DNA of 64,000 bases, taken from assembly GCF_021341665.1 (NCBI RefSeq), contig NZ_JAJTTH010000014.1, positions 1 to 64,000 on the forward strand. Reading direction: 5' to 3'. Shown piece by piece: positions 8,204-16,441 of this stretch. This stretch comes from Pseudomonas sp. Au-Pse12. Lineage in GTDB: Bacteria > Pseudomonadota > Gammaproteobacteria > Pseudomonadales > Pseudomonadaceae. The translations under genes were made by a program, and so were the position numbers. The stretch's first letter is position 1. The number at the start of each line of letters is the position of its first letter. The notes beneath the pieces are model-generated. The model worked only from the letters and a program-made list of their open reading frames with translations. It searched no databases and was not told the origin of the DNA.

Positions 8204-9175
8204 ATGAAATTCACCACTCAGTCCATCGCCCGCAAACTCAAGTTCCACCAGTTGGTGGTGTTCGAACAGGTGCTGCAAAGCGGCTCGCTGGTGCGGGCTT
8301 CTCAGGCGCTGAACCTGACCCAGCCGGCGGTGACCAAGATCATTCACGAGCTGGAGTCCTACTTCGAAGCGCCGTTGCTGGTGCGCAGCAACCGCGGGGT
8401 GACCGCCACCGAGCTGGGCCAGGTGGTGGTGCAACGGGCCAAGTCGCTGCTGGCGGAACTGCGCGCCCTGACCGATGAGGTCAACGCCTTCCAGGAAGGC
8501 ACCTCGGGGCATGTCATGGTCGGCACCCTGATCTCGGCCTCGACCTCGCTGCTGCCCCGGGCCATCCAACTGCTCAAGCAACGCGCGCCAGGGGTGCTGG
8601 TGTCATTGCGGGTCGGGCAGATGGACCAGCTGTTTCCGGCGCTGGCGGTGGGCGATGTCGACTTGGTGGTGGGCCGGGTGCCGGACGACTGGCACCGGCG
8701 CAGCGAGTCGCTGGAAGTCGACGTGCTGTACCGCGAGGACCTGAGCATCGTCGCTGGCGTCCACCACCCGTTGCACCAGCAAACCCCGGTCAGCCTCGAG
8801 CACCTGCACGCCTACCCCTGGGTGCTGCCGACCCGCGATTCGCTGCTGCGGCGCACCGCCGACCGGCTGTTCGCGGACAACGGTCTATCGACGCCGGACA
8901 ATGTCGCCGAGTCGCTGTCGATCCTCACCAACATCACCCTGATGCAGGATCAGCGCACCGTGGCCCTGATGCCCTACGAGGCCTCATTGCAGTTCATCCA
9001 GGCCGGCATGCTCCAGGCGTTCGATCTGGGGACGCCGCTGCAGTTCGGCGACATCGGTTGCTTCTACGCCGCCCAGCGCCATCTGGGCCCGGCGGCCCGG
9101 CTGTTCCGCGAATGCCTGGACCTGGCCCGGGCAGAGACCGCCAACGGGCAAGCGCCGATCCAGGCTTTGCCCTGA
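8204..9175 (+). CDS. LysR-family transcriptional regulator, probable activator of the nba operon
   Basis: A 323-aa regulator with a winged helix-turn-helix at residues ~10-70 (LVRASQALNLTQPAVTKIIHELE) and a C-terminal substrate-binding-protein-like effector domain. It belongs to the GbpR/PcaQ-like branch by its QLVVFEQVLQSGSL start. Its end is 96 bp before nbaE on the same strand, so its likely target is the meta-cleavage operon, with an aromatic intermediate as inducer (inference). The ATG at 8204 has GAGG upstream; an ATG at 8186 is the alternative. Confidence 0.88.
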   Translation: MKFTTQSIARKLKFHQLVVFEQVLQSGSLVRASQALNLTQPAVTKIIHELESYFEAPLLVRSNRGVTATELGQVVVQRAKSLLAELRALTDEVNAFQEGTSGHVMVGTLISASTSLLPRAIQLLKQRAPGVLVSLRVGQMDQLFPALAVGDVDLVVGRVPDDWHRRSESLEVDVLYREDLSIVAGVHHPLHQQTPVSLEHLHAYPWVLPTRDSLLRRTADRLFADNGLSTPDNVAESLSILTNITLMQDQRTVALMPYEASLQFIQAGMLQAFDLGTPLQFGDIGCFYAAQRHLGPAARLFRECLDLARAETANGQAPIQALP

Positions 9176-9271
9176 TATTCCAATTGCTAATAGTTAGCGG
9201 CCGATCTTTGATTATTCACTAATACCAGGCCTTCCTACACTCGCCCCGAAACCCATGTTTCGGAGGTTCAA
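9176..9271 (+). promoter_or_regulatory. Promoter/operator region of the nba operon
   Basis: The AT-rich gap contains CTAA-TAG-TTAG (9187-9197), a short palindrome of the kind LysR proteins bind, plus a related CTAATA at about 9218. GGAGG at 9262-9266 is the ribosome-binding site for the nbaE GTG start. Promoter boxes are not certain. Confidence 0.4.
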
Positions 9272-10732
9272 GTGTCCACAGTCCTGCTGCGTCATTTCAT
9301 CGACGGCGAGTTCGTCGCCAGCCCCACGACCTTTGCCAATGTCTCCCCGGTCGATGGCCAGGTGCTGGGCCAGGTCTGCGAGGCCGACCGGCCCCTGGTG
9401 GACCGCGCCGTGGCGGCGGCCAAGGCGGCGCAGTCCGGCCCCTGGGCCGCTTACAGCGCCAGCCAGCGCGCCGACCTGCTGCTGCGGATTGCCGAAGGTA
9501 TCGAGGCCCGTTTCGAGGAGTTCGTCGCCGCCGAAGTCGCCGACACCGGGCGCCCGGTGCAGCAGGCGCGGACCCTGGACGTGGCCCGTGGCGTGCACAA
9601 TTTCCGCACCTTCGCCGAGCTGCTGCGCCAGTCCGGCGGCGAAATCTTCGAGATGCGCGGCGCCGACGGCAATGACGTGTTCAGCTACAGCGTGCGCAAG
9701 CCCCACGGCGTGGTGGCGATCATCTCGCCGTGGAACCTGCCATTGCTGCTGCTCACCTGGAAAGTCGCCCCGGCCCTGGCCTGCGGCAACTCGGTGGTGG
9801 TCAAGCCTTCCGAAGACACCCCCTCCAGTGCCACCCTGCTGGCCGAAGTGATGCGCGACGCTGGGGTGCCGGCTGGCGTGTTCAACCTGGTGCACGGTTT
9901 CGGGCCGAATTCGGCCGGGGAATACCTCACCGCCCACCGCGACGTCGACGCCATCACCTTCACCGGCGAATCCCGTACCGGCGCCACCATCATGAAAGCC
10001 GCCGCCGAAGGCGTGCGCGAGGTGTCCTTCGAGCTGGGCGGCAAGAACGCCGCAGTGGTGTTCGCCGACTGCGACTTCGACGCCGCGGTGGCCGGGGTGC
10101 TGCGCTCCAGCTTCACCAACGCCGGGCAAGTGTGCCTGTGCTCGGAACGGGTCTACGTCGAACGGCCGATCTACCAGCGCTTCGTCGCCGCCCTCAAGGC
10201 CGGCGCCGAACAGTTGAAGATCGGCTACCCCGATGAAGACGGGGTGAACATGGGCTCGCTGATTTCCCACAAGCACCGGGACAAGGTCCTGGGCTACTTC
10301 CAGCTGGCCCTGGAGGAAGGCGCCACCCTGGTCACCGGCGGCGGCATTCCACAGTTCGGCGATGCCCGGGACCAGGGCGCCTACGTCCAGCCGACGATCT
10401 GGACCGACCTGCCGGACCACGCCCGCTGCCTGCGCGAAGAGGTGTTCGGCCCGGTCTGCCACATCGCCCCGTTCGACACCGAGGACGAAGTGCTGCAGCA
10501 GGTCAACGACAGCGCCTATGGCCTGGCCACGGCCCTGTGGACCCGCGACCTGAAGCGCGCCCATCAGCTGTCGCGGCGCTTTCGTGTGGGCATGGTCTGG
10601 GTCAACACCTGGTTCCTGCGCGACCTGCGCACGCCGTTCGGCGGCACCCGGCTCTCGGGCCTGGGGCGCGAAGGCGGCCGCCATTCCCTGGATTTCTACT
10701 CCGAGATCACCACCATCTGCGTCAACCCTTGA
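9272..10732 (+). CDS. nbaE: 2-aminomuconate-6-semialdehyde dehydrogenase
   Basis: A 486-aa NAD-dependent aldehyde dehydrogenase that oxidises 2-aminomuconate semialdehyde to 2-aminomuconate. Catalytic Cys288 (in GQVCLC), Glu254 (FELGGKN), Asn155 (SPWNLP) and Arg106 all sit at a constant 14-residue offset from Cys302, Glu268, Asn169 and Arg120, as I recall them for the P. fluorescens enzyme. It begins with GTG after a strong GGAGG. It is first in an operon whose other genes supply its substrate (nbaD) and consume its product (nbaF). A 2-hydroxymuconate semialdehyde dehydrogenase is the alternative reading, but the nbaC-nbaD context favours the amino substrate. Confidence 0.9.
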   Translation: MSTVLLRHFIDGEFVASPTTFANVSPVDGQVLGQVCEADRPLVDRAVAAAKAAQSGPWAAYSASQRADLLLRIAEGIEARFEEFVAAEVADTGRPVQQARTLDVARGVHNFRTFAELLRQSGGEIFEMRGADGNDVFSYSVRKPHGVVAIISPWNLPLLLLTWKVAPALACGNSVVVKPSEDTPSSATLLAEVMRDAGVPAGVFNLVHGFGPNSAGEYLTAHRDVDAITFTGESRTGATIMKAAAEGVREVSFELGGKNAAVVFADCDFDAAVAGVLRSSFTNAGQVCLCSERVYVERPIYQRFVAALKAGAEQLKIGYPDEDGVNMGSLISHKHRDKVLGYFQLALEEGATLVTGGGIPQFGDARDQGAYVQPTIWTDLPDHARCLREEVFGPVCHIAPFDTEDEVLQQVNDSAYGLATALWTRDLKRAHQLSRRFRVGMVWVNTWFLRDLRTPFGGTRLSGLGREGGRHSLDFYSEITTICVNP

Positions 10733-10745
10733 GGGGCACCCCGAC

Positions 10746-11558
10746 ATGCATGCAGACCTGATTGAAGCGGCGCACCAGCTGCGCCAGGCCCAGCTCAACG
10801 GCCAGCCCTGCGCCCCGGTGCGCGGGCTGATCGCCCAGGCTCGAACCGCCCAACCTCAGACCTCACTGGCCGACCTGGCCTACCAGGTGCAGCGCTACAA
10901 CAACCTGGCGGCCATCGATGCCGGACGCCGCCCGGTGGGTCACAAGATCGGCCTGACCTCCCACGCCGTGCAACGGCAACTGGGGGTGGAGCAGCCGGAC
11001 TTCGGCCAGCTGTTCGCCGACATGGCCCGCGGCGACGACCAGCCCATCGCCTGGAGCGACACCTGCCAGCCCAAGGTCGAGGCCGAGATCGCCCTGGTGC
11101 TGGAACGCGATCTGCCCCACGAGCGGCACACCCTGGCCGACCTGATCCGCGCCACGGCCTTCGCCCTGCCGGCCATCGAAATTGTCGGCAGCCGCATCGC
11201 CCAGTGGGACATCCAGCTGAGCGACACCATCGCCGACAACGCCTCCAGCGGCCTGTTCGTGCTCGGCAGCCGGCCGGTGCCGTTGCAACAGCTGGACCTG
11301 GTGCGCTGCGGCATGAGCCTGACCCGGGGCGGCGAGCCGGTGTCGGTCGGCGCCGGCGCCGCCTGCCTGGGCAACCCGTTGAACGCCGCCCTGTGGCTGG
11401 CCGACACCCAGGCCCGCCTGGGCACCCCACTGCGGGCCGGCGACATCCTCCTCACCGGTGCCCTCGGGCCCATGGTCGCGGTGCGGCCGGGGGATCGCTT
11501 CAGCGCACACATCCAGGGCCTGGGCAGCGTCAGCGCCAGTTTCGCCAGAACCCAATGA
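10746..11558 (+). CDS. nbaH: 2-oxopent-4-enoate hydratase
   Basis: A 270-aa cytosolic enzyme of the FAH-like hydratase/decarboxylase family (MhpD/DmpE type). It adds water to 2-oxopent-4-enoate to give 4-hydroxy-2-oxovalerate. Recognisable blocks are GHKIGLTS (near residue 60), PKVEAEIALVLERDLP (near 100), PAIEIVGSRIAQW and DNASSGLFVLG, which hold the metal-binding acidic residues. The window has two paralogues of this family. I call this one the hydratase because it is immediately upstream of the acylating dehydrogenase and aldolase, as nbaH is in KU-7, but hydratase and decarboxylase are hard to separate by eye. GAGGGG precedes the start. Confidence 0.8.
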   Translation: MHADLIEAAHQLRQAQLNGQPCAPVRGLIAQARTAQPQTSLADLAYQVQRYNNLAAIDAGRRPVGHKIGLTSHAVQRQLGVEQPDFGQLFADMARGDDQPIAWSDTCQPKVEAEIALVLERDLPHERHTLADLIRATAFALPAIEIVGSRIAQWDIQLSDTIADNASSGLFVLGSRPVPLQQLDLVRCGMSLTRGGEPVSVGAGAACLGNPLNAALWLADTQARLGTPLRAGDILLTGALGPMVAVRPGDRFSAHIQGLGSVSASFARTQ

Positions 11559-11571
11559 ACCGGAGCCACTC

Positions 11572-12510
11572 ATGAACACAACCCTCAAGGCCGCGATCAT
11601 CGGTTCGGGCAACATCGGCACCGACCTGATGCTGAAAATCCTCCGCCAGGGCCAGCACCTGAGCCTCAGCGCCATGGTCGGCATCGACCCGGCCTCCGAC
11701 GGCCTGGAGCGGGCCCGGCGCCTGGGCGTGGCCACCACCCACGAAGGCGTCGAAGGCCTGCTGCGCATGCCCGAGTTCGCCCACATCGACCTCGTTTTCG
11801 ACGCCACCTCGGCCAGCGCCCACCGGCACCACGAGGCGCTGCTGCGCCAGGCCAAACCGAACATCCGCCTGATCGACCTGACCCCGGCGGCCATCGGCCC
11901 CTACTGCATTCCGGTGGTCAACCTGGAGCAACACCTGGGCAGCCTCAACCTGAACATGGTCACTTGCGGCGGCCAGGCGACCATTCCCATGGTCGCCGCG
12001 GTGTCCCGGGTGGCGCCGGTGCACTACGCCGAGATCGTCGCCTCGATTGCCAGCAAGTCCGCCGGCCCCGGCACCCGGGCCAATATCGACGAGTTCACCG
12101 AGACGACACGCCACGCCATCGAAACCCTCGGCGGCGCCACCCGGGGCAAGGCGATCATCGTCATGAACCCGGCCGAACCGCCGCTGATCATGCGCGACAC
12201 GGTGCTGATGCTGTCGGCCGCCGCCGACCCGCAGGAGGTCGCCGCCTCCATCGCCGAGATGGCCGCGGCGGTGCAGGCCTATGTGCCCGGCTACCGGCTC
12301 AAGCAGCAGGTGCAGTTCGAGCCGATCCCGGCCTCGGCGCCGCTGCTGATCCCGGGCCTGGGGCGTTTCAGCGGGCTGAAAACCTCGGTGTTCCTGGAGG
12401 TCGAGGGCGCCGCCCATTACCTGCCCGCCTACGCCGGCAACCTCGACATCATGACCTGCGCCGCGCTGGCCACCGCCGAGCGCATGGCCCAGTCGCTGCT
12501 CAACTGCTGA
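11572..12510 (+). CDS. nbaJ: Acetaldehyde dehydrogenase (acylating)
   Basis: A 312-aa enzyme (MhpF/DmpF family) converting acetaldehyde, NAD and CoA to acetyl-CoA. The N-terminal Rossmann motif IGSGNIGTDL is at ~10-19. The catalytic cysteine lies in NMVTCGGQAT near residue 130, and the C-terminus has the family's PGYRLKQQVQF segment. It normally forms a channelled complex with the aldolase encoded next, so toxic acetaldehyde is passed directly between active sites. It starts 13 bp after nbaH ends and is followed 12 bp later by nbaI. Confidence 0.95.
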   Translation: MNTTLKAAIIGSGNIGTDLMLKILRQGQHLSLSAMVGIDPASDGLERARRLGVATTHEGVEGLLRMPEFAHIDLVFDATSASAHRHHEALLRQAKPNIRLIDLTPAAIGPYCIPVVNLEQHLGSLNLNMVTCGGQATIPMVAAVSRVAPVHYAEIVASIASKSAGPGTRANIDEFTETTRHAIETLGGATRGKAIIVMNPAEPPLIMRDTVLMLSAAADPQEVAASIAEMAAAVQAYVPGYRLKQQVQFEPIPASAPLLIPGLGRFSGLKTSVFLEVEGAAHYLPAYAGNLDIMTCAALATAERMAQSLLNC

Positions 12511-12522
12511 AGGAGCCACGCC

Positions 12523-13557
12523 ATGACCTCCACCTCCGGCAACAAGCTGTACATTTCCGACGTGACCCTGCGTGACGGCATGCACGCCATCCGCCACCAA
12601 TACTCCCTGGATCAGGTCCAGGCCATTGCCCGGGCCCTGGACGCGGCCCGGGTCGACAGCATCGAAGTGGCCCACGGCGACGGCCTGCAAGGCTCCAGCT
12701 TCAACTACGGCTTCGGCGCCCACACCGACCTGGAGTGGATCGAAGCGGCGGCCGATGTGCTCGAACACGCGCGCATCGCCACCCTGCTGCTGCCCGGCAT
12801 CGGCACCGTGCACGACCTCAAGGCCGCCTACCGGGCCGGCGCCCGGGTGGTGCGGGTGGCCACCCATTGCACCGAGGCCGATGTCTCGCGCCAGCACATC
12901 GAATGTGCCCGGGAGCTGGGCATGGACACCGTGGGTTTTCTGATGATGAGCCACATGACCAGCCCGGAGAACCTCGCCGTGCAGGCGCAGAAAATGGAAA
13001 GCTACGGCGCCACCTGCGTCTACGTGGTGGACTCCGGCGGCGCCATGAACATGCAGGACATCCGCCTGCGCTTTCGCGCCCTCAAGGCCGCACTCAAGCC
13101 GGACACCGCCACCGGCATGCACGCCCACCACAACCTCGGCCTGGGGGTGGCCAACTCCCTGGTGGCCGTGGAAGAAGGCTGCCAGCGCATCGACGCCAGC
13201 CTCGCCGGCATGGGCGCCGGGGCCGGCAATGCGCCGCTGGAAGTGTTCATCGCCGCCGCCGACAAGCTGGGCTGGAACCACGGCACCGACCTCTATCGCC
13301 TGATGGACGCCGCCGACGATCTGGTGCGCCCGCTGCAAGACCGGCCGGTGCGGGTCGACCGCGAAACCCTGGCCCTGGGCTACGCCGGGGTCTACTCCAG
13401 CTTCCTGCGCCACGCCGAACTGGCCGCCCACAAGTACGGCCTGAAAACCGTCGACATCCTGGTCGAGCTCGGCCGCCGGCGCATGGTCGGTGGCCAGGAA
13501 GACATGATCGTCGACGTCGCCCTCGACCTGCTCGCTGCCCGGGAGTCCCGCCCATGA
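12523..13557 (+). CDS. nbaI: 4-hydroxy-2-oxovalerate aldolase
   Basis: A 344-aa metal-dependent class II aldolase (MhpE/DmpG family) that splits 4-hydroxy-2-oxovalerate into pyruvate and acetaldehyde. The N-terminal VTLRDGMHAIRH motif holds the catalytic Arg-Asp and nearby His; the metal-binding MHAHHNLGL motif lies near residues 200-208. The C-terminal helical domain is the communication domain for the dehydrogenase partner NbaJ. Its stop overlaps the nbaG start by 4 bp (ATGA). An upstream AAGGAG gives strong initiation. Confidence 0.95.
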   Translation: MTSTSGNKLYISDVTLRDGMHAIRHQYSLDQVQAIARALDAARVDSIEVAHGDGLQGSSFNYGFGAHTDLEWIEAAADVLEHARIATLLLPGIGTVHDLKAAYRAGARVVRVATHCTEADVSRQHIECARELGMDTVGFLMMSHMTSPENLAVQAQKMESYGATCVYVVDSGGAMNMQDIRLRFRALKAALKPDTATGMHAHHNLGLGVANSLVAVEEGCQRIDASLAGMGAGAGNAPLEVFIAAADKLGWNHGTDLYRLMDAADDLVRPLQDRPVRVDRETLALGYAGVYSSFLRHAELAAHKYGLKTVDILVELGRRRMVGGQEDMIVDVALDLLAARESRP

Positions 13558-14345
13558 ACCTCGATCTTGCCCCCATTGCCTGTGCCCTGGATCAGGCCGC
13601 GCGCAACGCTCGCGCCCTGCCCCAGTTCAGCCGGCACACGCCCTTCAACCTGGAGCAGGCCTACCAGATCCAGCGTGCCTCCATGGCCCATCGCTACGCC
13701 GATGGCGAACGCATGATCGGCCTCAAGCTGGGCTTCACCAGCCGCGCCAAGATGCTGCAGATGGGCGTCGACAGCCTGATCTGGGGCTGGCTGACCGACG
13801 CCATGCTGGAAGAGGACGGCGGCCTGCTGAACCTGGATCGCTACATCCACCCCCGGGCCGAACCGGAGCTGTGCTTCCTCACCCGGCGCGCCATCGACCG
13901 GCCGCTGACCCAGCTCGAAGCCGTGGACTACCTGGAAGCCGTGGCCCCGGCCATCGAGATCATCGACTCGCGCTACGAGGCGTTCAAATTCAGCCTCGAA
14001 GACGTGGTGGCGGACAACTGCTCCTCGGCCGGGCTGGTGGTCGGCCCCTGGTCCCGGGATTTTTCCGCCCTGGCCAACGCCGGGGTGCTGATGCGCCTGG
14101 ACGGTGCCCTGGTGGAGGCCGGTTCGACTGCGGCGATCCTCGGCCATCCGCTGCGCAGCCTGGTGCACGCCTCGCAACTGCTGGCCCGGGCCGAGATCAG
14201 CCTGCCCGCCGGCAGCCTGATCATGGCCGGCGCCGCCACCGCCGCCGTAGCCCTGACACCCGGCGCGCACCTGTCGGTGGAGATCAATGGCTACGGCGAA
14301 TGCGCCTTCACCTGCACCGGCCAGGCACAAGGAGCAGGCTCATGA
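13554..14345 (+). CDS. nbaG: 4-oxalocrotonate decarboxylase
   Basis: A 263-aa member of the FAH-like hydratase/decarboxylase family (DmpH/XylI type), expected to decarboxylate 4-oxalocrotonate to 2-oxopent-4-enoate. GLKLGFTSRAKM near residue 57, HPRAEPELCFL near 100, PAIEIIDSRYEAFKF and ADNCSSAGLVVG form the active-site blocks. The pairing of decarboxylase with the hydratase NbaH is usual, since the intermediate is unstable. It overlaps nbaI upstream and nbaF downstream by 4 bp each. Assignment relative to nbaH rests on gene order and on the RxEPE pattern rather than a decisive residue. Confidence 0.82.
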   Translation: MNLDLAPIACALDQAARNARALPQFSRHTPFNLEQAYQIQRASMAHRYADGERMIGLKLGFTSRAKMLQMGVDSLIWGWLTDAMLEEDGGLLNLDRYIHPRAEPELCFLTRRAIDRPLTQLEAVDYLEAVAPAIEIIDSRYEAFKFSLEDVVADNCSSAGLVVGPWSRDFSALANAGVLMRLDGALVEAGSTAAILGHPLRSLVHASQLLARAEISLPAGSLIMAGAATAAVALTPGAHLSVEINGYGECAFTCTGQAQGAGS

Positions 14346-14776
14346 CCGCCAATCGCGCCACCCTGGTGCCGGGCAAGGCCAAGCCCCGCGGCCGCTTCCC
14401 CCACATCAAGCGTGCCGGCGACCTGCTGTTCATCTCCGGCACCAGCTCGCGGCGCCCGGACAACAGCTTCGACGGCGTCGACGTGGACGAACTGGGCACC
14501 ACCTGCCTGGACATTCGCGCCCAGACCCGGGCGGTGATCGAGAACATCCGCGATATCCTCGCCAGCGAAAACGCCGGCCTCCAGGACCTGGTGGACATCA
14601 GCGCCTTCCTGGTGGATATGAACGATTTCGGCCCCTACAACCAGGTCTACGCCGAGTACTTCGACGAACAGGGGCCGACCCGCACCACCGTGGCCGTGCA
14701 TCAGTTGCCACACCCGCACCTGCGCATCGAAATCAAGGCGGTGGCCTACGCCCCGCTCAATCGCCGAGAACAATAA
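14342..14776 (+). CDS. nbaF: 2-aminomuconate deaminase (RidA family)
   Basis: A 144-aa RidA/YjgF-family protein. In 3-hydroxyanthranilate pathways this family member hydrolyses 2-aminomuconate to 4-oxalocrotonate and ammonia. The family blocks are FPHIKRAGDLLFISGTSS at ~19-36 and the C-terminal HPHLRIEIKAVAY, with the conserved arginine (LRIEIKA) that binds the substrate carboxylate. It overlaps nbaG by 4 bp, and its gene is followed after 2 bp by nbaC. Housekeeping RidA proteins are shorter (~128 aa), which supports the specialised assignment. Confidence 0.88.
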   Translation: MTANRATLVPGKAKPRGRFPHIKRAGDLLFISGTSSRRPDNSFDGVDVDELGTTCLDIRAQTRAVIENIRDILASENAGLQDLVDISAFLVDMNDFGPYNQVYAEYFDEQGPTRTTVAVHQLPHPHLRIEIKAVAYAPLNRREQ

Positions 14777-14778
14777 CA

Positions 14779-15351
14779 ATGGACAAGCACCACTACAGCG
14801 CGCCGCTGAACTTCAACCGTTGGCTGGATGAACACGCCCACCTGCTGCAACCGCCTGTGGGCAACCGCCAGGTGTGGCAGGACGCCGACTTCATGGTCAC
14901 CGTGGTCGGCGGCCCTAACCAGCGCACCGACTTCCACGACGACCCCATGGAAGAGTTCTTCTACCAGTTCAAGGGCAATGCCTACCTGAACATCTGGGAC
15001 CGCGGACGCTACGAGCGCATCGACCTGCGCGAGGGCGACATCTACCTGATGGCGCCCCACGTCATCCATTCCCCCCAGCGCCCGGAAGCCGGCAGCCTGT
15101 GCCTGGTGGTGGAGCGCCAGCGGCCCAAGGGCCTGCTGGATGCGCTGCAATGGTCCTGCGCCCGCTGCGGCACGCTGATCCAGCGCTATGAAATGCAGTT
15201 GCACAGCATCGTCAACGACCTGCCGCCGGTCTATGAGCAGTTCTACGCCACCAGCCAGGAGCAGCGCCGCTGCACCGGCTGCGGCGAAATCCACCCGGGC
15301 CGCGACTGGCAGACCTGGCACCACACCCTCAAGGCGGCGACCCCCTTATGA
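14779..15351 (+). CDS. nbaC: 3-hydroxyanthranilate 3,4-dioxygenase
   Basis: A 190-aa cupin-fold extradiol dioxygenase opening the ring of 3-hydroxyanthranilate to 2-amino-3-carboxymuconate semialdehyde. Iron ligands His53, Glu59 and His97 match the Cupriavidus enzyme (His51, Glu57, His95). Two CxxC pairs, Cys127/Cys130 and Cys165/Cys168, form the rubredoxin-like second iron site of bacterial forms. The length is as expected. Its stop overlaps the nbaD start by 4 bp (ATGA), coupling it to the decarboxylase that removes its unstable product. Confidence 0.96.
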   Translation: MDKHHYSAPLNFNRWLDEHAHLLQPPVGNRQVWQDADFMVTVVGGPNQRTDFHDDPMEEFFYQFKGNAYLNIWDRGRYERIDLREGDIYLMAPHVIHSPQRPEAGSLCLVVERQRPKGLLDALQWSCARCGTLIQRYEMQLHSIVNDLPPVYEQFYATSQEQRRCTGCGEIHPGRDWQTWHHTLKAATPL

Positions 15352-16337
15352 AAATCGACATGCACTCGCACTTCTTCCCCGACATCAGCCAGGCCGAGGC
15401 CGCACGCCTGGACCCGGTGCGCGCGCCCTGGCTGCACAAGGACGGCGCCCGGGGCCAGATCATGGTCGGCGACCGCGCCTTTCGCCCGGTGCACGACGTG
15501 CTCTGGGACCCGGCGCGGCGTGTCGAGCACCTGGACGAGCAAGGCCTGGACCTGCAGATCATGTGCGCCACGCCGGTGATGTTCGCCTACGACGCGCCCA
15601 TCGAACGGGCCCTGCCCTGGGCCCGGCTGATGAACGATCGGGCCATGGCCATGACCGCCGGGCACGAACGGCGGCTCAAGGTCCTGGCCCAGGTGCCGCT
15701 GCAGGACCTGGACGCGGCCTGCGCCGAAGCCAGCCGGGCCCAGGCCATCGGCCACGTGGGCGTACAGATCGGCAACCACGTGGGCAATCACGACCTGGAC
15801 CACGACCACCTGGTGACCTTTCTCGACCATTGCGGGCGCAACAACATCCCGGTGCTGGTGCACCCCTGGGACATGATGGGCGGCGAGCGCATGCGCAAGT
15901 GGATGCTGCCGTGGCTGGTGGCGATGCCGGCGGAAACCCAGCTGGGGATTCTGTCGCTGATCCTCTCCGGAGCCTTCGAGCGGCTGCCCGAATCGCTGCG
16001 TATCTGCTTCGCCCACGGCGGTGGCGGCTTCGCCTTTCTGCTGGGCCGGGTGGACAACGCCTGGCGCCACCGCGACATCGTCCGCGAAGACTGCCCGCAG
16101 TTGCCGTCCAGCTACGTCAAACGCTTCTTTGTCGACTCGGCGGTGTTCGATCCCGGTGCCCTGAAACTGCTGGTGGAGGTCATGGGCAGCGAACGGGTGA
16201 TGCTCGGCTCGGACTCACCCTTCCCCCTCGGCGAACAGCGCATCGGCAGCGGCATAACCGAGCACCCGACCCTCGCCGAGGCCGACAAGGCACGCCTGCT
16301 CGGCGGCAACGCCCAGGCCTTTTTCAACCTGAACTGA
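15348..16337 (+). CDS. nbaD: 2-amino-3-carboxymuconate-6-semialdehyde decarboxylase (ACMSD)
   Basis: A 329-aa zinc amidohydrolase-superfamily decarboxylase. It competes with spontaneous cyclisation of the substrate to quinolinate, steering carbon to catabolism. Metal ligands His6, His8, His172 and Asp289, with catalytic His223 and substrate residues Arg46, Trp186 and Arg234, all correspond to the KU-7 enzyme as I remember it (His9, His11, His177, Asp294, His228, Arg51, Trp191, Arg239). It is the last enzyme gene of the operon, 104 bp before the MFS carrier. Confidence 0.96.
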   Translation: MKIDMHSHFFPDISQAEAARLDPVRAPWLHKDGARGQIMVGDRAFRPVHDVLWDPARRVEHLDEQGLDLQIMCATPVMFAYDAPIERALPWARLMNDRAMAMTAGHERRLKVLAQVPLQDLDAACAEASRAQAIGHVGVQIGNHVGNHDLDHDHLVTFLDHCGRNNIPVLVHPWDMMGGERMRKWMLPWLVAMPAETQLGILSLILSGAFERLPESLRICFAHGGGGFAFLLGRVDNAWRHRDIVREDCPQLPSSYVKRFFVDSAVFDPGALKLLVEVMGSERVMLGSDSPFPLGEQRIGSGITEHPTLAEADKARLLGGNAQAFFNLN

Positions 16338-16441
16338 GTGCCCGCACTCAGCCCCCCATCCCCCTCGCTGCACCCGTCACCGTGGTCATCCGGCGGGCAC
16401 CCCATGCCCGCCTCGAACAAAACCTATAAACGGAGCCACCC